From NCBI RefSeq assembly GCF_013408685.1, contig NZ_JACBZY010000001.1:2294001-2358000 (forward strand): a stretch of DNA of 64,000 nucleotides, written 5' to 3'. Below the pieces are notes generated by a model, which saw only the letters and a list, made by a program, of their open reading frames with translations, searched no databases and was not told where the DNA came from. A program made the position numbers and the translations under genes. The first letter of the stretch is position 1. The number at the start of each line of letters is the position of its first letter. This stretch comes from Schumannella luteola. GTDB taxonomy: Bacteria; Actinomycetota; Actinomycetes; Actinomycetales; Microbacteriaceae. Below are positions 1-9,016 of the stretch, piece after piece.

Positions 1-62
1 AGGAGACGCTCGAGATGCTCGCGTCGGCGCTGGTCTCGTTCGCGACGACCTCTCCGCTCTGA
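1..62 (+). CDS. 3' end of an unidentified gene (partial)
   Basis: The third reading frame is open from the window edge to a TGA and encodes a 19-residue tail ending SFATTSPL. Eighteen of its 19 codons end in G or C, as in real genes of this genome, so it is probably the C-terminus of a gene that starts before the window. Too little is visible to name a family. Confidence 0.45.
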   Translation, partial: ETLEMLASALVSFATTSPL

Positions 63-112
63 CACCGCGGTGCCGCGTGCGTCGGGCGCGCACAGCCAGA
101 GTTAACCGACAC

Positions 113-192
113 GACACATCCGCGGGCGTGTCTAAGCCAGCGGTGCGCGCCGCGCAGGCTTAGCGTCGGCCTTGTCAGACACGGCGTCTGAC
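113..192 (+). promoter_or_regulatory. phoH promoter region with inverted repeats
   Basis: CTAAGCC (132-138) and GGCTTAG (157-163) form a perfect 7-bp inverted repeat. Its right arm runs into a TAGCGT -10-like box (161-166). A second perfect repeat, GTCAGAC-ACGGC-GTCTGAC (174-192), begins about where transcription would start. GACAC/GTGTC (113-117, 128-132) is a weaker pair. The first repeat may also terminate the upstream gene. Either could be an operator for phoH; that role is inferred from position only. Confidence 0.45.
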
Positions 193-250
193 CGGAGCGG
201 CCACATAAGTTCGCCTCCGACGAGCCCCCTGGTCGCTCTGTAAACAGGAA

Positions 251-277
251 CCGGATGCCCCGCATCCGGGCAAGGAG
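251..277 (+). promoter_or_regulatory. phoH leader hairpin next to the ribosome binding site
   Basis: CCGGATGC (251-258) and GCATCCGG (262-269) form a perfect 8-bp stem with a 3-base loop. It ends two bases before the Shine-Dalgarno AAGGAG (272-277). With transcription starting near 173, the phoH mRNA would have a leader of about 110 bases ending in this hairpin. Confidence 0.5.
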
Positions 278-283
278 TGGCTA

Positions 284-1654
284 GTGCCCGCGCTCGACGA
301 ATCCCTGCAGTCCTCGCCCATCGCCGCCGGAGAGACCAGCCGGCGCACCACCAGGAAGCAGGGGGAGCGCACGTACGTGCTCGACACCTCCGTGCTTCTC
401 AGCGACCCGCACGCCCTGTTCCGCTTCGCGGAGCACTCGGTCGTGCTGCCGGTCGTGGTCATCGCCGAACTCGAGGCCAAGCGCCACGACCCCGAGATCG
501 GCTACTTCGCGCGGCAGGCGCTGCGCCTTCTCGACGAGATGCGCATCGAGCACGAGCGCCTCGACTTCCCGATCCCGGTGGGGGATGCGGGCGGCAGCGT
601 GCGCGTCGAGCTGAACCACTCCAACATGTCGGTGCTGCCCTCGGGGCTGCAGCTGAACGACAACGACTCGCGCATCCTCGCCGTCGCCCTCAACCTGGCT
701 GGCGACGGCCTCGACGTCACGGTCGTCTCCAAAGACCTGCCGTTGCGCGTCAAGGCCGCCTCGATCGGCCTCGCCGCCGAGGAGTACCGCGCCGAGCTCG
801 CCCCGCAGTCGGGCTGGACCGGCATGGCCGAGGTCGACCTGTCGAGCGAGCAGATGGCCGAGCTCTACGACGCCGACAAGCTGTCGACGCGCGCGGTCGC
901 CGACCTGCCGATCAACACGAGCCTGGTGCTGCGCTCCGACCGGGGGAGCGCTCTCGGGCGGGTGACCGGCAAGGGCGAACTGAGCGTCGTGCGCGGCGAC
1001 CGGGACGTCTTCGGGCTGCACGGCCGCAGCGCCGAGCAGCGCCTCGCGATCGACCTGCTGCTCGACCCCGAGATCGGGATCGTGTCGCTGGGCGGCCGCG
1101 CCGGAACCGGCAAGAGCGCCCTCGCCCTCTGCGCCGGCCTCGAGGCCGTGCTCGAGAAGCAGCAGCACCGCAAGATCATGGTCTTCCGTCCGCTGTACGC
1201 GGTCGGCGGTCAGGAGCTCGGTTACCTGCCCGGCGACGCCCAGGAGAAGATGAACCCCTGGGGCCAGGCGGTGTTCGACACCCTCGGCGCGCTCGTCAGC
1301 GAGAACGTGCTCGAGGAGGTCATGGAGCGCGGGCTGCTCGAGGTGCTGCCGCTCACGCACATCCGCGGCCGCTCGCTGCACGACGCCTTCGTGATCGTGG
1401 ATGAGGCGCAGTCGCTCGAGCGCAACGTGCTGCTGACGGTGCTCTCGCGCATCGGCCAGAACTCGCGCGTCGTGCTCACCCACGACGTCGCGCAGCGCGA
1501 CAACCTGCGCGTCGGTCGGCACGACGGCGTCGCGAGCGTCATCGAGACGCTCAAGGGGCACCCGCTGTTCGCGCACATCACCCTGACCCGCTCCGAGCGC
1601 TCCGCCGTGGCGGCGCTCGTGACCGAGCTGCTGGAGTCGAACGAGCTCGCCTGA
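284..1654 (+). CDS. phoH: PhoH family protein, PIN domain fused to PhoH ATPase
   Basis: A 456-residue protein with the PhoH2 layout: an N-terminal PIN-type ribonuclease domain and a C-terminal P-loop ATPase. The PIN start is seen as [13 protein letters not shown] with the first metal-binding Asp at 34. Walker A is GRAGTGKS (271-278) and Walker B is VIVDEAQ with DEAQ at 373-376. PhoH2 proteins studied in mycobacteria unwind and cleave RNA in an ATP-dependent way, so a cytoplasmic role in RNA turnover is likely. The GTG start is chosen because AAGGAG precedes it by six bases. The gene stands alone and is followed by a strong terminator. The phoH-then-fumC order is conserved in actinobacteria. 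Confidence 0.93.
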   Translation: MPALDESLQSSPIAAGETSRRTTRKQGERTYVLDTSVLLSDPHALFRFAEHSVVLPVVVIAELEAKRHDPEIGYFARQALRLLDEMRIEHERLDFPIPVGDAGGSVRVELNHSNMSVLPSGLQLNDNDSRILAVALNLAGDGLDVTVVSKDLPLRVKAASIGLAAEEYRAELAPQSGWTGMAEVDLSSEQMAELYDADKLSTRAVADLPINTSLVLRSDRGSALGRVTGKGELSVVRGDRDVFGLHGRSAEQRLAIDLLLDPEIGIVSLGGRAGTGKSALALCAGLEAVLEKQQHRKIMVFRPLYAVGGQELGYLPGDAQEKMNPWGQAVFDTLGALVSENVLEEVMERGLLEVLPLTHIRGRSLHDAFVIVDEAQSLERNVLLTVLSRIGQNSRVVLTHDVAQRDNLRVGRHDGVASVIETLKGHPLFAHITLTRSERSAVAALVTELLESNELA

Positions 1655-1663
1655 TCGTCCCCG

Positions 1664-1729
1664 ACGACGGAGCCCGTCGCATCCTGCTCGCCCTTCGGTG
1701 GTGCGAGTGGATGCGGCGGGCTCCGTCGT
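1664..1729. terminator. long bidirectional terminator hairpin
   Basis: Two 21-base arms (1664-1684 and 1709-1729) pair perfectly except for one G-T position. The 24-base loop holds a further CTCGC/GCGAG pair. It lies between convergent genes (phoH and the DUF1905 gene) and has no clear T tract, as is common in high-GC actinobacteria. The inner arm ends are GCATCC/GGATGC. Confidence 0.8.
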
Positions 1730-1782
1730 GGGCGGATGCCGGCTGAAGCAGCCGTGAGGCGGTCCGGTGCGGCGCTGCCGCG

Positions 1783-2082
1783 TCAGCCGCCGATGTCGAG
1801 GCGCAGCGTCAGCACGTCGCCGACGTCGAGCTCGTGACTGTCTTGCACGGCCTTCTTGATCGGCACGATGAAGGTGCCGTCCTTGGGCCAGAGCGAGGTC
1901 GTCCAGGTCGTGGTCGCGCCGTCGCGGTCGAGGTGCACGCTGGCCGGGATCATGCCCCAGCCGTAGGTGACGGCGCCGGCGACCGCGTGGATCTCCGCGG
2001 CCTCGGCGGGCGGCACGGCGACGAAGTGCCACGGTGCCGGGCCGCGCCAGTAGAAGATCTCGCCCTCGACGACCAGCTGCAT
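1783..2082 (-). CDS. DUF1905 domain-containing protein
   Basis: A 99-residue protein made almost entirely of one DUF1905 domain: a small beta-rich fold with the recognisable stretch GPAPWHFVAVP near residue 15 and the terminal VGDVLTLRLD. The domain also occurs with YdeI/OmdA-like proteins; its biochemical role is not established. No signal peptide or membrane segment, so cytoplasmic. The ATG start is supported by a TACCCT -10 box (2094-2089) exactly 6 bases upstream, which predicts a leaderless mRNA. It is divergent from the prepilin-peptidase-like gene with only about 115 bases between the two starts. Confidence 0.8.
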   Translation of the reverse strand: MQLVVEGEIFYWRGPAPWHFVAVPPAEAAEIHAVAGAVTYGWGMIPASVHLDRDGATTTWTTSLWPKDGTFIVPIKKAVQDSHELDVGDVLTLRLDIGG

Positions 2083-2198
2083 GCGCCCAGGGTAGGCGGT
2101 GGCCGCCGCGCGGCCGAGAGGCAGGTGCGGCCCGGGGGCGAGCGGCGCCTGTGGACAACTCGCGCGGCGCCGGGCGCGTCTCGCCTACCGTGACGCGG

Positions 2199-2825
2199 GT
2201 GGAGACATCGGCATCGGTGGCGGGCGCGGGCGCGGGCGTGAGCGACGCTGGGGTCGTGCCGGCGCCGACGGGTCACGCGACGTCCGCGCATCGCCGAGGG
2301 CTTCTGCGCCGACTGGCCTGGCAGGCGCCGCTCACCCTCATCCTCGCCGCGGCGGTGCTCGTGGCGTCGGGCGTCCGTCTGACGACGATCCCCGCGATCG
2401 CCCTCGCGGCCGTGGCCGCCGAGCTCGCCCGCATCGACGCGACCGAGCATCGGCTTCCGAACCGGCTCACGGTGCCGGTGATCGGGCTCGGCGTCGCCGC
2501 GCTCGGCATCCGCGTCGCCCTCGGCGACGTGTCGATCGGCGCGATCACGACGATCGCGATCATCACCGCCGTCGTGCTGCTGCTCGGCTTGCTCGGAGCC
2601 TTCGGCATGGGCGACGCGAAGCTGGTGATCGCGATGGCCCTGGCCGGTCCGACCGCTCTCGTCACGATCGCAGCCCCGGTGCTCGGCACGCTGCTCGGCG
2701 GCGCCGCCGCGGTCGTCGTGCTCGTGCGCAGCGGGCGGGGACGACGACTGCCGCTCGGCCCGTTCCTGCTCGGCGGATGGGGGCTCGCCCTCGGCGCGCA
2801 GCTGCTGCTGGCCGCGGTGCGCTGA
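2199..2825 (+). CDS. A24-type prepilin peptidase-like membrane protein
   Basis: A 208-residue multi-pass membrane protein with both aspartates of type IV prepilin (A24/TadV-like) peptidases. One lies in ARIDATEHRLPN (Asp80) and one in the GMGDAK motif (Asp139). The N-terminal methyltransferase cysteines of long PilD enzymes are absent, so it is the short peptidase-only type. Such enzymes cleave leader peptides of Flp/Tad or type IV pilins in the membrane. No pilus gene lies nearby, so its substrate is unknown. The GTG start is preferred because a TACCGT -10 box (2186-2191) ends 7 bases upstream, implying a leaderless transcript; the frame is open further upstream but those starts lie before this promoter. 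Confidence 0.78.
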   Translation: METSASVAGAGAGVSDAGVVPAPTGHATSAHRRGLLRRLAWQAPLTLILAAAVLVASGVRLTTIPAIALAAVAAELARIDATEHRLPNRLTVPVIGLGVAALGIRVALGDVSIGAITTIAIITAVVLLLGLLGAFGMGDAKLVIAMALAGPTALVTIAAPVLGTLLGGAAAVVVLVRSGRGRRLPLGPFLLGGWGLALGAQLLLAAVR

Positions 2826-2920
2826 GTCCGCGCGCGTGCAGCGAGGCCGTGCCCGCTCGCGGCAGGCCCGCTGCGCCGCGCACCGAGGATCCGCACTGTC
2901 GGCCGACGACGTCGATGACC

Positions 2921-2938
2921 TAGCCTGAAAGGCTGCGG
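2921..2938 (+). promoter_or_regulatory. promoter and structured leader of the MFS gene
   Basis: A TAGCCT -10-like box begins at 2921 and itself forms a small hairpin (AGCCT-GAA-AGGCT). The next start codon is over 100 bases away, so the MFS mRNA would carry a long GC-rich 5' leader. I see no known riboswitch in it. Confidence 0.4.
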
Positions 2939-3049
2939 CCCGTCGGCCGCCCGGTCCTGCACGATCGCGGCCCCCGGCGCATCCACCACCGTCTCCACCG
3001 CGGATCGCGTTCGCAGCGCGCGCCGCTCGGCACCGATGCAAGGCTCCTC

Positions 3050-4492
3050 GTGAATCTCCCTGTCCGCCCCGCCAGCCTGATGGCGCCCCACCTGCGTGCG
3101 ACGACGATCGGCTCGTTCGCACTCGTCTTCCTCGGCGCCTTCGAGGCGCTCGCCGTCACCACTGTGATGCCGGCCGTCAGCGTCGACCTCGATGGCGACG
3201 CCTACTACGCCCTCGCCTTCTCAGGCACGCTCGCGGCCTCGGTCGTCGGCGTCGTCGTGGCCGGGCGCTGGTCGGACCGGCGTGGTCCGGTCGCCCCGCT
3301 GCTCGCCGCGACCGCGGTCTTCCTCGTCGGGCTGATCGTCGCAGGCTCGGCCTCGACGATCGAGGTCTTCGTGGTCGGCCGGCTGCTGCAGGGGTTCGGA
3401 TCCGGCGCGATCAACGTCGCGCTCTATGTGGTCGTCGCGCGGCTCTACCCGCCGGCGCTGCATCCGCGCATCTTCGGCGCCTTCGCCGCGGCGTGGGTGC
3501 TGCCCTCGATGATCGGGCCTCCCGTCGCGGGATGGGTCGCCGAGTGGATCAGCTGGCACTGGGTGTTCCTCGGGGTGGCGGTGCTGGTGCTGGTCGCCAC
3601 CGCGCTCATGCTGCCGGCGGTCCGGCAGATCACCGGCAGCACCACCACGGCGGACGGCGTCGAGGCGGGGTCGACCGCGCCCGTGGATGCGGCGCACCCG
3701 TCGACCGAGACCGCCGCGCCCGAGCAGACCGGCCCCGGATCGTTCGTCTCGATCGGGCTGTCGCTCGTCGTGGCGGCAGCGGTGCTCGCGATCTCGCTCG
3801 CGCAGCAGCTGCCGTCGCCCCTCGATTGGGCTGTCGCGATCGTCGCGCTGATCGTCGCCGGCTTCGCGGCGCGGCCGCTGCTGCCGAGGCGCACGCTTCT
3901 GGCGGGTCGCGGACTGCCCGCGACGGTCGCGCTGCGCGGTCTCGTGGCGGCGGCGTTCTTCGCCGCCGAGGTCTACATGCCGCTCATGCTGCACGAGCGC
4001 GATGGGCTCGCGCTGTCGGTGTCGGGCCTGATCCTCACGGTCGGGGCCGTGTCGTGGGCGCTCGGTTCGCACCTGCAGGGGCGGTTCGGCGAGCGTGTCG
4101 GCTCGACGCCGATCGCCCGGGTCGGCACGGCGCTGATCGCCCTCGGGATCGTCGTGCAGCTGCTGGACGCCCTGCTCGGACTCGGTCCGATCGTCGCCGG
4201 GGTCGGCTGGCTCGTCGCCGGTGCGGGGATGGGCACCGTCTTCCCGCGTCTGTCGACGCTGGCGCTCGCCTACTCGACGCCGCGCAACCAGGGATTCAAC
4301 AGCGCCGCGCTGTCGATCTTCGACGCCGGCAGCAGCGCGACCTCGATCGCGATCGCGGGGCTGCTGTTCGGCCTCGCCGGCGGCACCGGCTCTCCGTTCG
4401 CCTACGCGGCCGCCTTCGCGCTCAGCACGGTCGTCGCCGTGCTGGCGCAGCCGGTCGCGGCGCGCACGGCGGCGCAGACGGCCGCGCGCTGA
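3050..4492 (+). CDS. MFS transporter
   Basis: A major facilitator protein of up to 480 residues with about 12-14 membrane segments. The cytoplasmic loop AGRWSDRRGPVAPL after the second segment is the family A motif (G-x-x-x-D-R-x-G-R-x-x). The N-terminal half GAFEALAVTTVMPAVSVDL resembles DHA2/EmrB-like drug exporters. A hydrophilic loop near residues 195-225 splits the two halves. It probably exports a drug or metabolite in exchange for protons; the substrate cannot be read from sequence. The start is uncertain: GTG at 3050 or ATG at 3080 (ten residues shorter). It is alone in its transcript and ends at a strong terminator. Confidence 0.85.
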   Translation: MNLPVRPASLMAPHLRATTIGSFALVFLGAFEALAVTTVMPAVSVDLDGDAYYALAFSGTLAASVVGVVVAGRWSDRRGPVAPLLAATAVFLVGLIVAGSASTIEVFVVGRLLQGFGSGAINVALYVVVARLYPPALHPRIFGAFAAAWVLPSMIGPPVAGWVAEWISWHWVFLGVAVLVLVATALMLPAVRQITGSTTTADGVEAGSTAPVDAAHPSTETAAPEQTGPGSFVSIGLSLVVAAAVLAISLAQQLPSPLDWAVAIVALIVAGFAARPLLPRRTLLAGRGLPATVALRGLVAAAFFAAEVYMPLMLHERDGLALSVSGLILTVGAVSWALGSHLQGRFGERVGSTPIARVGTALIALGIVVQLLDALLGLGPIVAGVGWLVAGAGMGTVFPRLSTLALAYSTPRNQGFNSAALSIFDAGSSATSIAIAGLLFGLAGGTGSPFAYAAAFALSTVVAVLAQPVAARTAAQTAAR

Positions 4493-4540
4493 TGTCGGCG
4501 GCGCCGGCCTAGCCGGGCAGGTCGGCGCCGCGCCGGGCCC

Positions 4541-4597
4541 GCGAACGACGAAGCCCGTCGCATCCACTCAGGATGCGGCGGGCTTCGGTCGGTTCGC
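4541..4597. terminator. bidirectional terminator, GGATGC-type
   Basis: A stem of 16 bases with one G-T pair around a 5-base ACTCA loop, extended by an outer GCGAA/TTCGC pair. It lies between convergent genes (MFS transporter and fumC). Its arms share the AGCCCGTCGCATCC / GGATGCGGCGGGCT core with the terminator at 1664-1729. Confidence 0.8.
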
Positions 4598-4632
4598 GGA
4601 GCCGACGGAGCTGTCTGCTCAGCGCCGTGAGA

Positions 4633-6024
4633 TCACGGGTGCGTCATCGTGGTGACGTCGAGCGCCTCGTCGAGCTGAGCCTCGGTGACCTCGCCGCGCT
4701 CGACGAAGCCGAGGTCGACGACGGCTTCGCGCACCGTGATGCCCTGTGCGACCGAGTGCTTGGCGATCTTCGCGGCGGCCTCGTAGCCGATGAGCTTGTT
4801 GAGCGGCGTGACGATCGACGGCGACGACTCGGCGAGTGCGCGGGCGCGCTCGAGGTTCGCCTGCAGGCCGTCGATGGTCTTGTCGGCGAGCACGCGGGTC
4901 GAGTTCGCGAGCAGGCGGATCGACTCGAGCAGCGCGGTGCCCATGACCGGAATCGCGACGTTGAGCTCGAAGGCGCCGGTCGCGCCGGCCCACGCGATCG
5001 TCGCGTCGTTGCCGATCACGCGCGCGCCGACCATGATCACGGCCTCGGGGATGACCGGGTTGACCTTGCCGGGCATGATCGACGAGCCGGGCTGCAGGTC
5101 GGGGATGTGCAGTTCGCCGAGGCCGGTGTTGGGGCCGGAGCCCATCCATCGCAGGTCGTTGCTGATCTTGGTCAGCGAGACGGCGATGACGCGCAGCGCG
5201 CCGGAGGCGTCGACGAGGCCGTCGCGCGCGCCCTGCGCCTCGAAGTGGTCGAGCGCCTCGGTGATCGGCAGACCGGAGTTCTCGGCGAGCTCGGCGATGA
5301 CCTTCTGCGGGAAGCCGAGCGGGGTGTTGATGCCGGTGCCGGTGGCGGTGCCTCCGAGCGGCACCTCGGCGACGCGGGGGAGCGCCGACTGCACGCGCTC
5401 GATGCCGAGGCGGATCTGGCGCGCGTAGCCGCCGAACTCCTGGCCGAGGGTGACCGGGGTGGCGTCCATGAGGTGGGTGCGGCCGGCCTTGACGGCGTCC
5501 TTCCACAGCTCGGCCTTCGCCTCGAGCGAGGTCGCGAGGTGGTCGAGGGCCGGCACGAGGTCGTGGATGAGCGCGCCGGTGACGGCGAGGTGCACCGAGG
5601 TCGGGAAGACGTCGTTCGACGACTGCGACATGTTGACGTGGTCGTTGGGGTGCACCGGCGAGCCGAGCTTCTCGGTCGCGAGGGTGGCGAGCACCTCGTT
5701 CATGTTCATGTTCGAGGAGGTGCCCGAGCCGGTCTGGTAGGTGTCGACCGGGAAGTGACCGTGGTGCTGACCGGCGACGATCTCGTCGGCCGCGGCGACG
5801 ATCGCGTCGGCGATGCCCTGGTCGAGGATGCCGATCTGCGCGTTCACGATCGCGGCGGCGCGCTTGATGCGAGCCAGCGCGACGATCTGGCCGGCCTCGA
5901 GGCCGGTGCCCGAGATCGGGAAGTTCTCGACGGCGCGCTGCGTCTGCGCCCGGTAGAGCGCCGACGCGGGAACCCGCACCTCGCCCATCGTGTCGTGCTC
6001 GATCCGGAACTCTTCGGTGCTCAC
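4633..6024 (-). CDS. fumC: class II fumarate hydratase (fumarase C)
   Basis: This 463-residue enzyme interconverts fumarate and L-malate in the TCA cycle. It is the iron-free class II (FumC) type. The superfamily signature [10 protein letters not shown] is intact at 313-322. Upstream conserved regions are visible, including [17 protein letters not shown] and [14 protein letters not shown]. Length is typical. The start is GTG, preceded by AAAGG. It is the last gene of the minus-strand run xseA-xseB-DUF4245-carbonic anhydrase-fumC, 55 bases after the carbonic anhydrase. The same neighbourhood exists in mycobacteria. Confidence 0.97.
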   Translation of the reverse strand: MSTEEFRIEHDTMGEVRVPASALYRAQTQRAVENFPISGTGLEAGQIVALARIKRAAAIVNAQIGILDQGIADAIVAAADEIVAGQHHGHFPVDTYQTGSGTSSNMNMNEVLATLATEKLGSPVHPNDHVNMSQSSNDVFPTSVHLAVTGALIHDLVPALDHLATSLEAKAELWKDAVKAGRTHLMDATPVTLGQEFGGYARQIRLGIERVQSALPRVAEVPLGGTATGTGINTPLGFPQKVIAELAENSGLPITEALDHFEAQGARDGLVDASGALRVIAVSLTKISNDLRWMGSGPNTGLGELHIPDLQPGSSIMPGKVNPVIPEAVIMVGARVIGNDATIAWAGATGAFELNVAIPVMGTALLESIRLLANSTRVLADKTIDGLQANLERARALAESSPSIVTPLNKLIGYEAAAKIAKHSVAQGITVREAVVDLGFVERGEVTEAQLDEALDVTTMTHP

Positions 6025-6079
6025 TGCGGCGCAGGCCTTTCCTCGGTCGGGATGTTCAGACGGGGTGTCGTGAAGGTGT

Positions 6080-6709
6080 TCAGGCCGCGTCGACGTCGAT
6101 CACGCCGAGGGCGGCGTCCGGCACGACCCGCCCCTCGGCGAGGCGGTAGTTCGCGCCGACGATGCCCAGCGTACCGTCGGCCACGGCGTCGCTGATGAGC
6201 TCGGATCCGGCCAGCAGATCGGCGATCGTCTCGCGCAGGTGCAAGCGCCCGATGGTCTCGGCGTCGTTGTGGCCGATGACGCGCGCACGGCGCACGGAGG
6301 GGCGGATCGGGGCGATCAGCTGGGCGATGTGCGCCGGCAGCGCGGGCGGGTTCTTGCTCTCCGCGTCGATCGCGGCACGAACGGCGCCGCAGGCGTCGTG
6401 ACCGAGCACGACGATGAGCGGCACCTTGAGCACGGCGACGGCGTACTCGAGCGAGCCGATCACCGAGTCGGAGACGACCTGTCCTGCGTTGCGGATGACG
6501 AAGAGGTCGCCGAGGCCGCGATCGAAGATGATCTCGGCCGCGAGGCGCGAGTCGGCGCAGCCGAACAGCGCGGCGTGCGGCGCCTGGCCGTCGGCCAGGC
6601 CGGCGCGGGTGTCGACGTCCTGGTGCGGGTGCTCCGGGGTTCCGGCGACGAAGTTCTCGTTGCCGTGGCGCATCTCGTCCCAGGCCTGCTGGGGGCTGGT
6701 GGTCGTCAT
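6080..6709 (-). CDS. beta-class carbonic anhydrase
   Basis: A 209-residue cytoplasmic zinc enzyme that interconverts CO2 and bicarbonate. The beta-class zinc site is complete: Cys51 in GCADSR, with the Asp53-Arg55 dyad, then His104 and Cys107 in [10 protein letters not shown] glycine-rich segment FVIRNAGQ follows the first motif. Its ATG overlaps the stop of the upstream DUF4245 gene by four bases (ATGA), so the two are translated together. Bicarbonate supply for carboxylases is the usual role. Confidence 0.95.
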   Translation of the reverse strand: MTTTSPQQAWDEMRHGNENFVAGTPEHPHQDVDTRAGLADGQAPHAALFGCADSRLAAEIIFDRGLGDLFVIRNAGQVVSDSVIGSLEYAVAVLKVPLIVVLGHDACGAVRAAIDAESKNPPALPAHIAQLIAPIRPSVRRARVIGHNDAETIGRLHLRETIADLLAGSELISDAVADGTLGIVGANYRLAEGRVVPDAALGVIDVDAA

Positions 6710-7374
6710 CCGGCGTCTCCTGTCGGGTCGGTCGTGGCGGTGGAGGATGCGGCGGCGTCGGCCAGCGCGGCCTTCGCGAGCGTGAGGAACTCGGCCGGCG
6801 TCGCGCTGCCGCTGAGTACGAGACGGGACTCGCCGACGGTCGTGGTGAGCGAGTAGGCGAGGTTGCCGGGGTTCTCGGCGTCGCGGCGGTCGTAGACCGT
6901 CCAGGCGACGCCGTCGATCTTCACGCTGCCGGTCGGGGTGTGGTCGTCGAGGCGGTTCGACACCCAGCCGTCGTCCGCGCCGATGCCCTGCGTGAGGCCG
7001 ATGTACTGGTCGCCCGGGGTGATGAAGCCGATGCGCCAGACAGCGGGCTTGTCCTTCGGCGCGGAGTAGTCGGCACGGTTGGCGCTCCAGCCCTTGCCGA
7101 GCTCGGGCACCACGAGGTGGGCATCCACCTGGTCCTGCACATCGGATGCGGCGGCGGCGTAGTCGACGGGCTCGCGCGCGCTCTGCTGGTCGGGCCGCAC
7201 GACGACGATCACCAGGAACAGCACGATCGCGAGCGAGGCGATCAGCGCGATGACGAGGTTGAAGGTCGTCTGGTTCGCGTAGTGCTTGCGGCGCGACTCG
7301 GCCTTGCGGTCGGCCGTCTCCTGGGGGGTCTCGGGACGGCCGAGCTCGGCGACGACGCGCTGCTGGGGGCTCAC
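6706..7374 (-). CDS. DUF4245 domain-containing membrane protein
   Basis: A 222-residue protein with one membrane segment (about residues 32-58, [21 protein letters not shown]) after a charged cytoplasmic N-terminus, then an extracellular DUF4245 domain. The domain is restricted to actinobacteria and has no assigned function. The GTG start at 7374 overlaps the xseB stop (GTGA); an in-frame extension upstream is possible but would be an arginine-rich shadow of xseB. Its position between xseB and carbonic anhydrase corresponds to M. tuberculosis Rv1100, which lies between the fum/glpX genes and xseB. Confidence 0.85.
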   Translation of the reverse strand: MSPQQRVVAELGRPETPQETADRKAESRRKHYANQTTFNLVIALIASLAIVLFLVIVVVRPDQQSAREPVDYAAAASDVQDQVDAHLVVPELGKGWSANRADYSAPKDKPAVWRIGFITPGDQYIGLTQGIGADDGWVSNRLDDHTPTGSVKIDGVAWTVYDRRDAENPGNLAYSLTTTVGESRLVLSGSATPAEFLTLAKAALADAAASSTATTDPTGDAG

Positions 7375-7613
7375 GAGGCGTCGTCGGCCGCGGCGCGGGC
7401 GGCGTCCAGGCGGGCGCGGGCGCCGAGCAGCCACTCCTCGCAGCGCTTCGCGAGGGCTTCTCCGCGCTCCCAGAGGGCGAGCGACTGCTCGAGCGTCGCC
7501 GCGCCCTGCTCGAGGTCGGTCACGACTCGCACGAGCTCGTCGCGGGCCTCTTCGTAGCTCAGCTCGGCGATGTCGGCGGCGGCCTGGGAACCGCTGGCGG
7601 GGGAGTCGGTCAC
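7371..7613 (-). CDS. xseB: exodeoxyribonuclease VII small subunit
   Basis: An 80-residue helical protein, normal size for XseB, which binds the large subunit XseA; the complex degrades single-stranded DNA to oligonucleotides. The core [44 protein letters not shown] is diagnostic. The GTG at 7613 is chosen over one two codons upstream because a TAGGAT -10 box (7626-7621) ends 7 bases before it. That box begins with the TAG stop codon of xseA, so xseB may have its own leaderless promoter inside the operon as well as read-through. Confidence 0.92.
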   Translation of the reverse strand: MTDSPASGSQAAADIAELSYEEARDELVRVVTDLEQGAATLEQSLALWERGEALAKRCEEWLLGARARLDAARAAADDAS

Positions 7614-7626
7614 GGCCACGATCCTA
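7611..7626 (-). promoter_or_regulatory. candidate internal leaderless promoter of xseB
   Basis: TAGGAT on the minus strand (7626-7621) is followed by 7 bases and the xseB GTG. The first three bases are the xseA stop codon. The spacing matches the other leaderless starts in the window. No -35 box was assigned. Confidence 0.45.
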
Positions 7627-8898
7627 CCCGCGACCCTCGGCGCGCTCGGCCGCCTCGACCCCGTCGACGGTGGCCGCGACGGCGCCGTCGGCGACGGTGA
7701 CGCGCAGGGCCGAGCCGAGCGGCGCGTCCTCGATCGAGCGCAGCGCGCGGCCGTCGGGCAGCTGAGCGATCGCGTAACCGCGCTCAAGGGTGCGCTTCGG
7801 GCTCAGTGCGCGCAGGTGGCCGGTGAGCTCGCCGATGCGCGCCGTCGCGCGCTCGAGGCGGTGGTCCATGAGCTCGCTGCCGCGCGCGACCCAGCGCACG
7901 AGCTCCTCGGCGCGGCTGTCGACCAGCCAGGCCGGATCGGACATGACGGGGCGGCTGCGCAGCTGCCCGAGCCGGTCGATCTCGTGGCCGATGAAGCCGC
8001 TCACCCGCAGCTGGATGCGGCCGCGGGCCTGCTGCACGCGCGCCAGCTCCTCGCTGACGTCGGGCACGACGCGCTTCGCCGCATCCGTCGGCGTGGAGGC
8101 CCGCAGGTCGGCGACCTCGTCGAGCAGCGGCCGGTCGTTCTCGTGACCGATCGCGCTGACGATCGGCGTCTGCGCCGCGGCGGCCGTGCGCACGAGCGTC
8201 TCGTCGCTGAACACGAGCAGGTTCTGGAAGTCGCCGCCGCCGCGCGCGACGATGATGACGTCGACCTCGGGATCGGCATCCAGCTCGCGGATGCGCGCCG
8301 CGACCTCGCTCGCGGCGCGCTCGCCCTGCACGGCCGAGTGCTTGACCCGGAAGCTCACGCTCGGCCAGCGCAGCTGCGCGTTGCGCAGCACGTCCTTCTC
8401 GGCGTCGGAGTCCTTGCCGGTGACGAGCCCGATGCAGTGCGGCAGGAAGGGCAGGCGCTTCTTGCGCGACGCGTCGAAGAGGCCTTCCTCGATCAGCTGA
8501 CGACGCAGCCGCTCGAGCCGCTCGAGCAGGTCGCCGAGGCCGACGTGCTTGAGCTGCAGCACGTTCATCGTGAGCGTGCCGCCGCGCAGCCACCAGTCGG
8601 GCTTGACGAGGGCGACGACGCGGTCGCCCTGCTTGAAGTCGGCGTCGAGCTTGGCGCGCGTGCTGGCCCACATCTGCAGCGAGACCGTCGCATCCTGCTC
8701 AAGGTCTTTGAGCTTCGCGTAGACGGCTCCGCCGCGCACGTTCCACTGCGTCAGCTCGCCCTCGACCCACACGGCGCCGAGGCGCGCGATGTAGTCCTTG
8801 ATCTTGCTCGACAGCACCGAGACCGGCCACGGCGACTCGGCCGAGGGGGCAATGGATGCGGGGGCGGCGTCGTTCGCGGCGGCGGGGGCGTCCGTCAT
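7624..8898 (-). CDS. xseA: exodeoxyribonuclease VII large subunit
   Basis: A 424-residue catalytic subunit of exonuclease VII. The N-terminal OB-fold that binds single-stranded DNA is seen as [31 protein letters not shown]. The nuclease domain contains [22 protein letters not shown] and [27 protein letters not shown], both highly conserved in XseA. The C-terminus ends with [16 protein letters not shown] as usual. ATG at 8898 is preferred: a TAGCCT box (8911-8906) lies 7 bases upstream, giving a leaderless mRNA, and the in-frame extension before it looks non-coding. It heads the five-gene minus-strand run and is divergent from ispH. Confidence 0.96.
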   Translation of the reverse strand: MTDAPAAANDAAPASIAPSAESPWPVSVLSSKIKDYIARLGAVWVEGELTQWNVRGGAVYAKLKDLEQDATVSLQMWASTRAKLDADFKQGDRVVALVKPDWWLRGGTLTMNVLQLKHVGLGDLLERLERLRRQLIEEGLFDASRKKRLPFLPHCIGLVTGKDSDAEKDVLRNAQLRWPSVSFRVKHSAVQGERAASEVAARIRELDADPEVDVIIVARGGGDFQNLLVFSDETLVRTAAAAQTPIVSAIGHENDRPLLDEVADLRASTPTDAAKRVVPDVSEELARVQQARGRIQLRVSGFIGHEIDRLGQLRSRPVMSDPAWLVDSRAEELVRWVARGSELMDHRLERATARIGELTGHLRALSPKRTLERGYAIAQLPDGRALRSIEDAPLGSALRVTVADGAVAATVDGVEAAERAEGRG

Positions 8899-9004
8899 GC
8901 CCGTCAGGCTACGGGAGGCCGCGGACAGCCGGCCGCGCGCGGGCCCAGCACGCACCCGCGCGGGACGCCGATCGGGCGGCCAGGTGACGTCCGGGCGACG
9001 CTCG

Positions 9005-9016
9005 TAGAATCACAGG
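9005..9016 (+). promoter_or_regulatory. leaderless promoter of ispH
   Basis: TAGAAT (9005-9010) is followed by 6 bases and the ispH GTG, so transcription and translation likely begin together. It faces away from the xseA promoter about 95 bases away. Confidence 0.6.

Noticed and set aside
4573-6195. Open frame of 540 codons opposite fumC
   Set aside because: It is the reverse image of fumC, created by GC-rich third positions. It has no recognisable domain and a repetitive Arg/Asp/Val composition.
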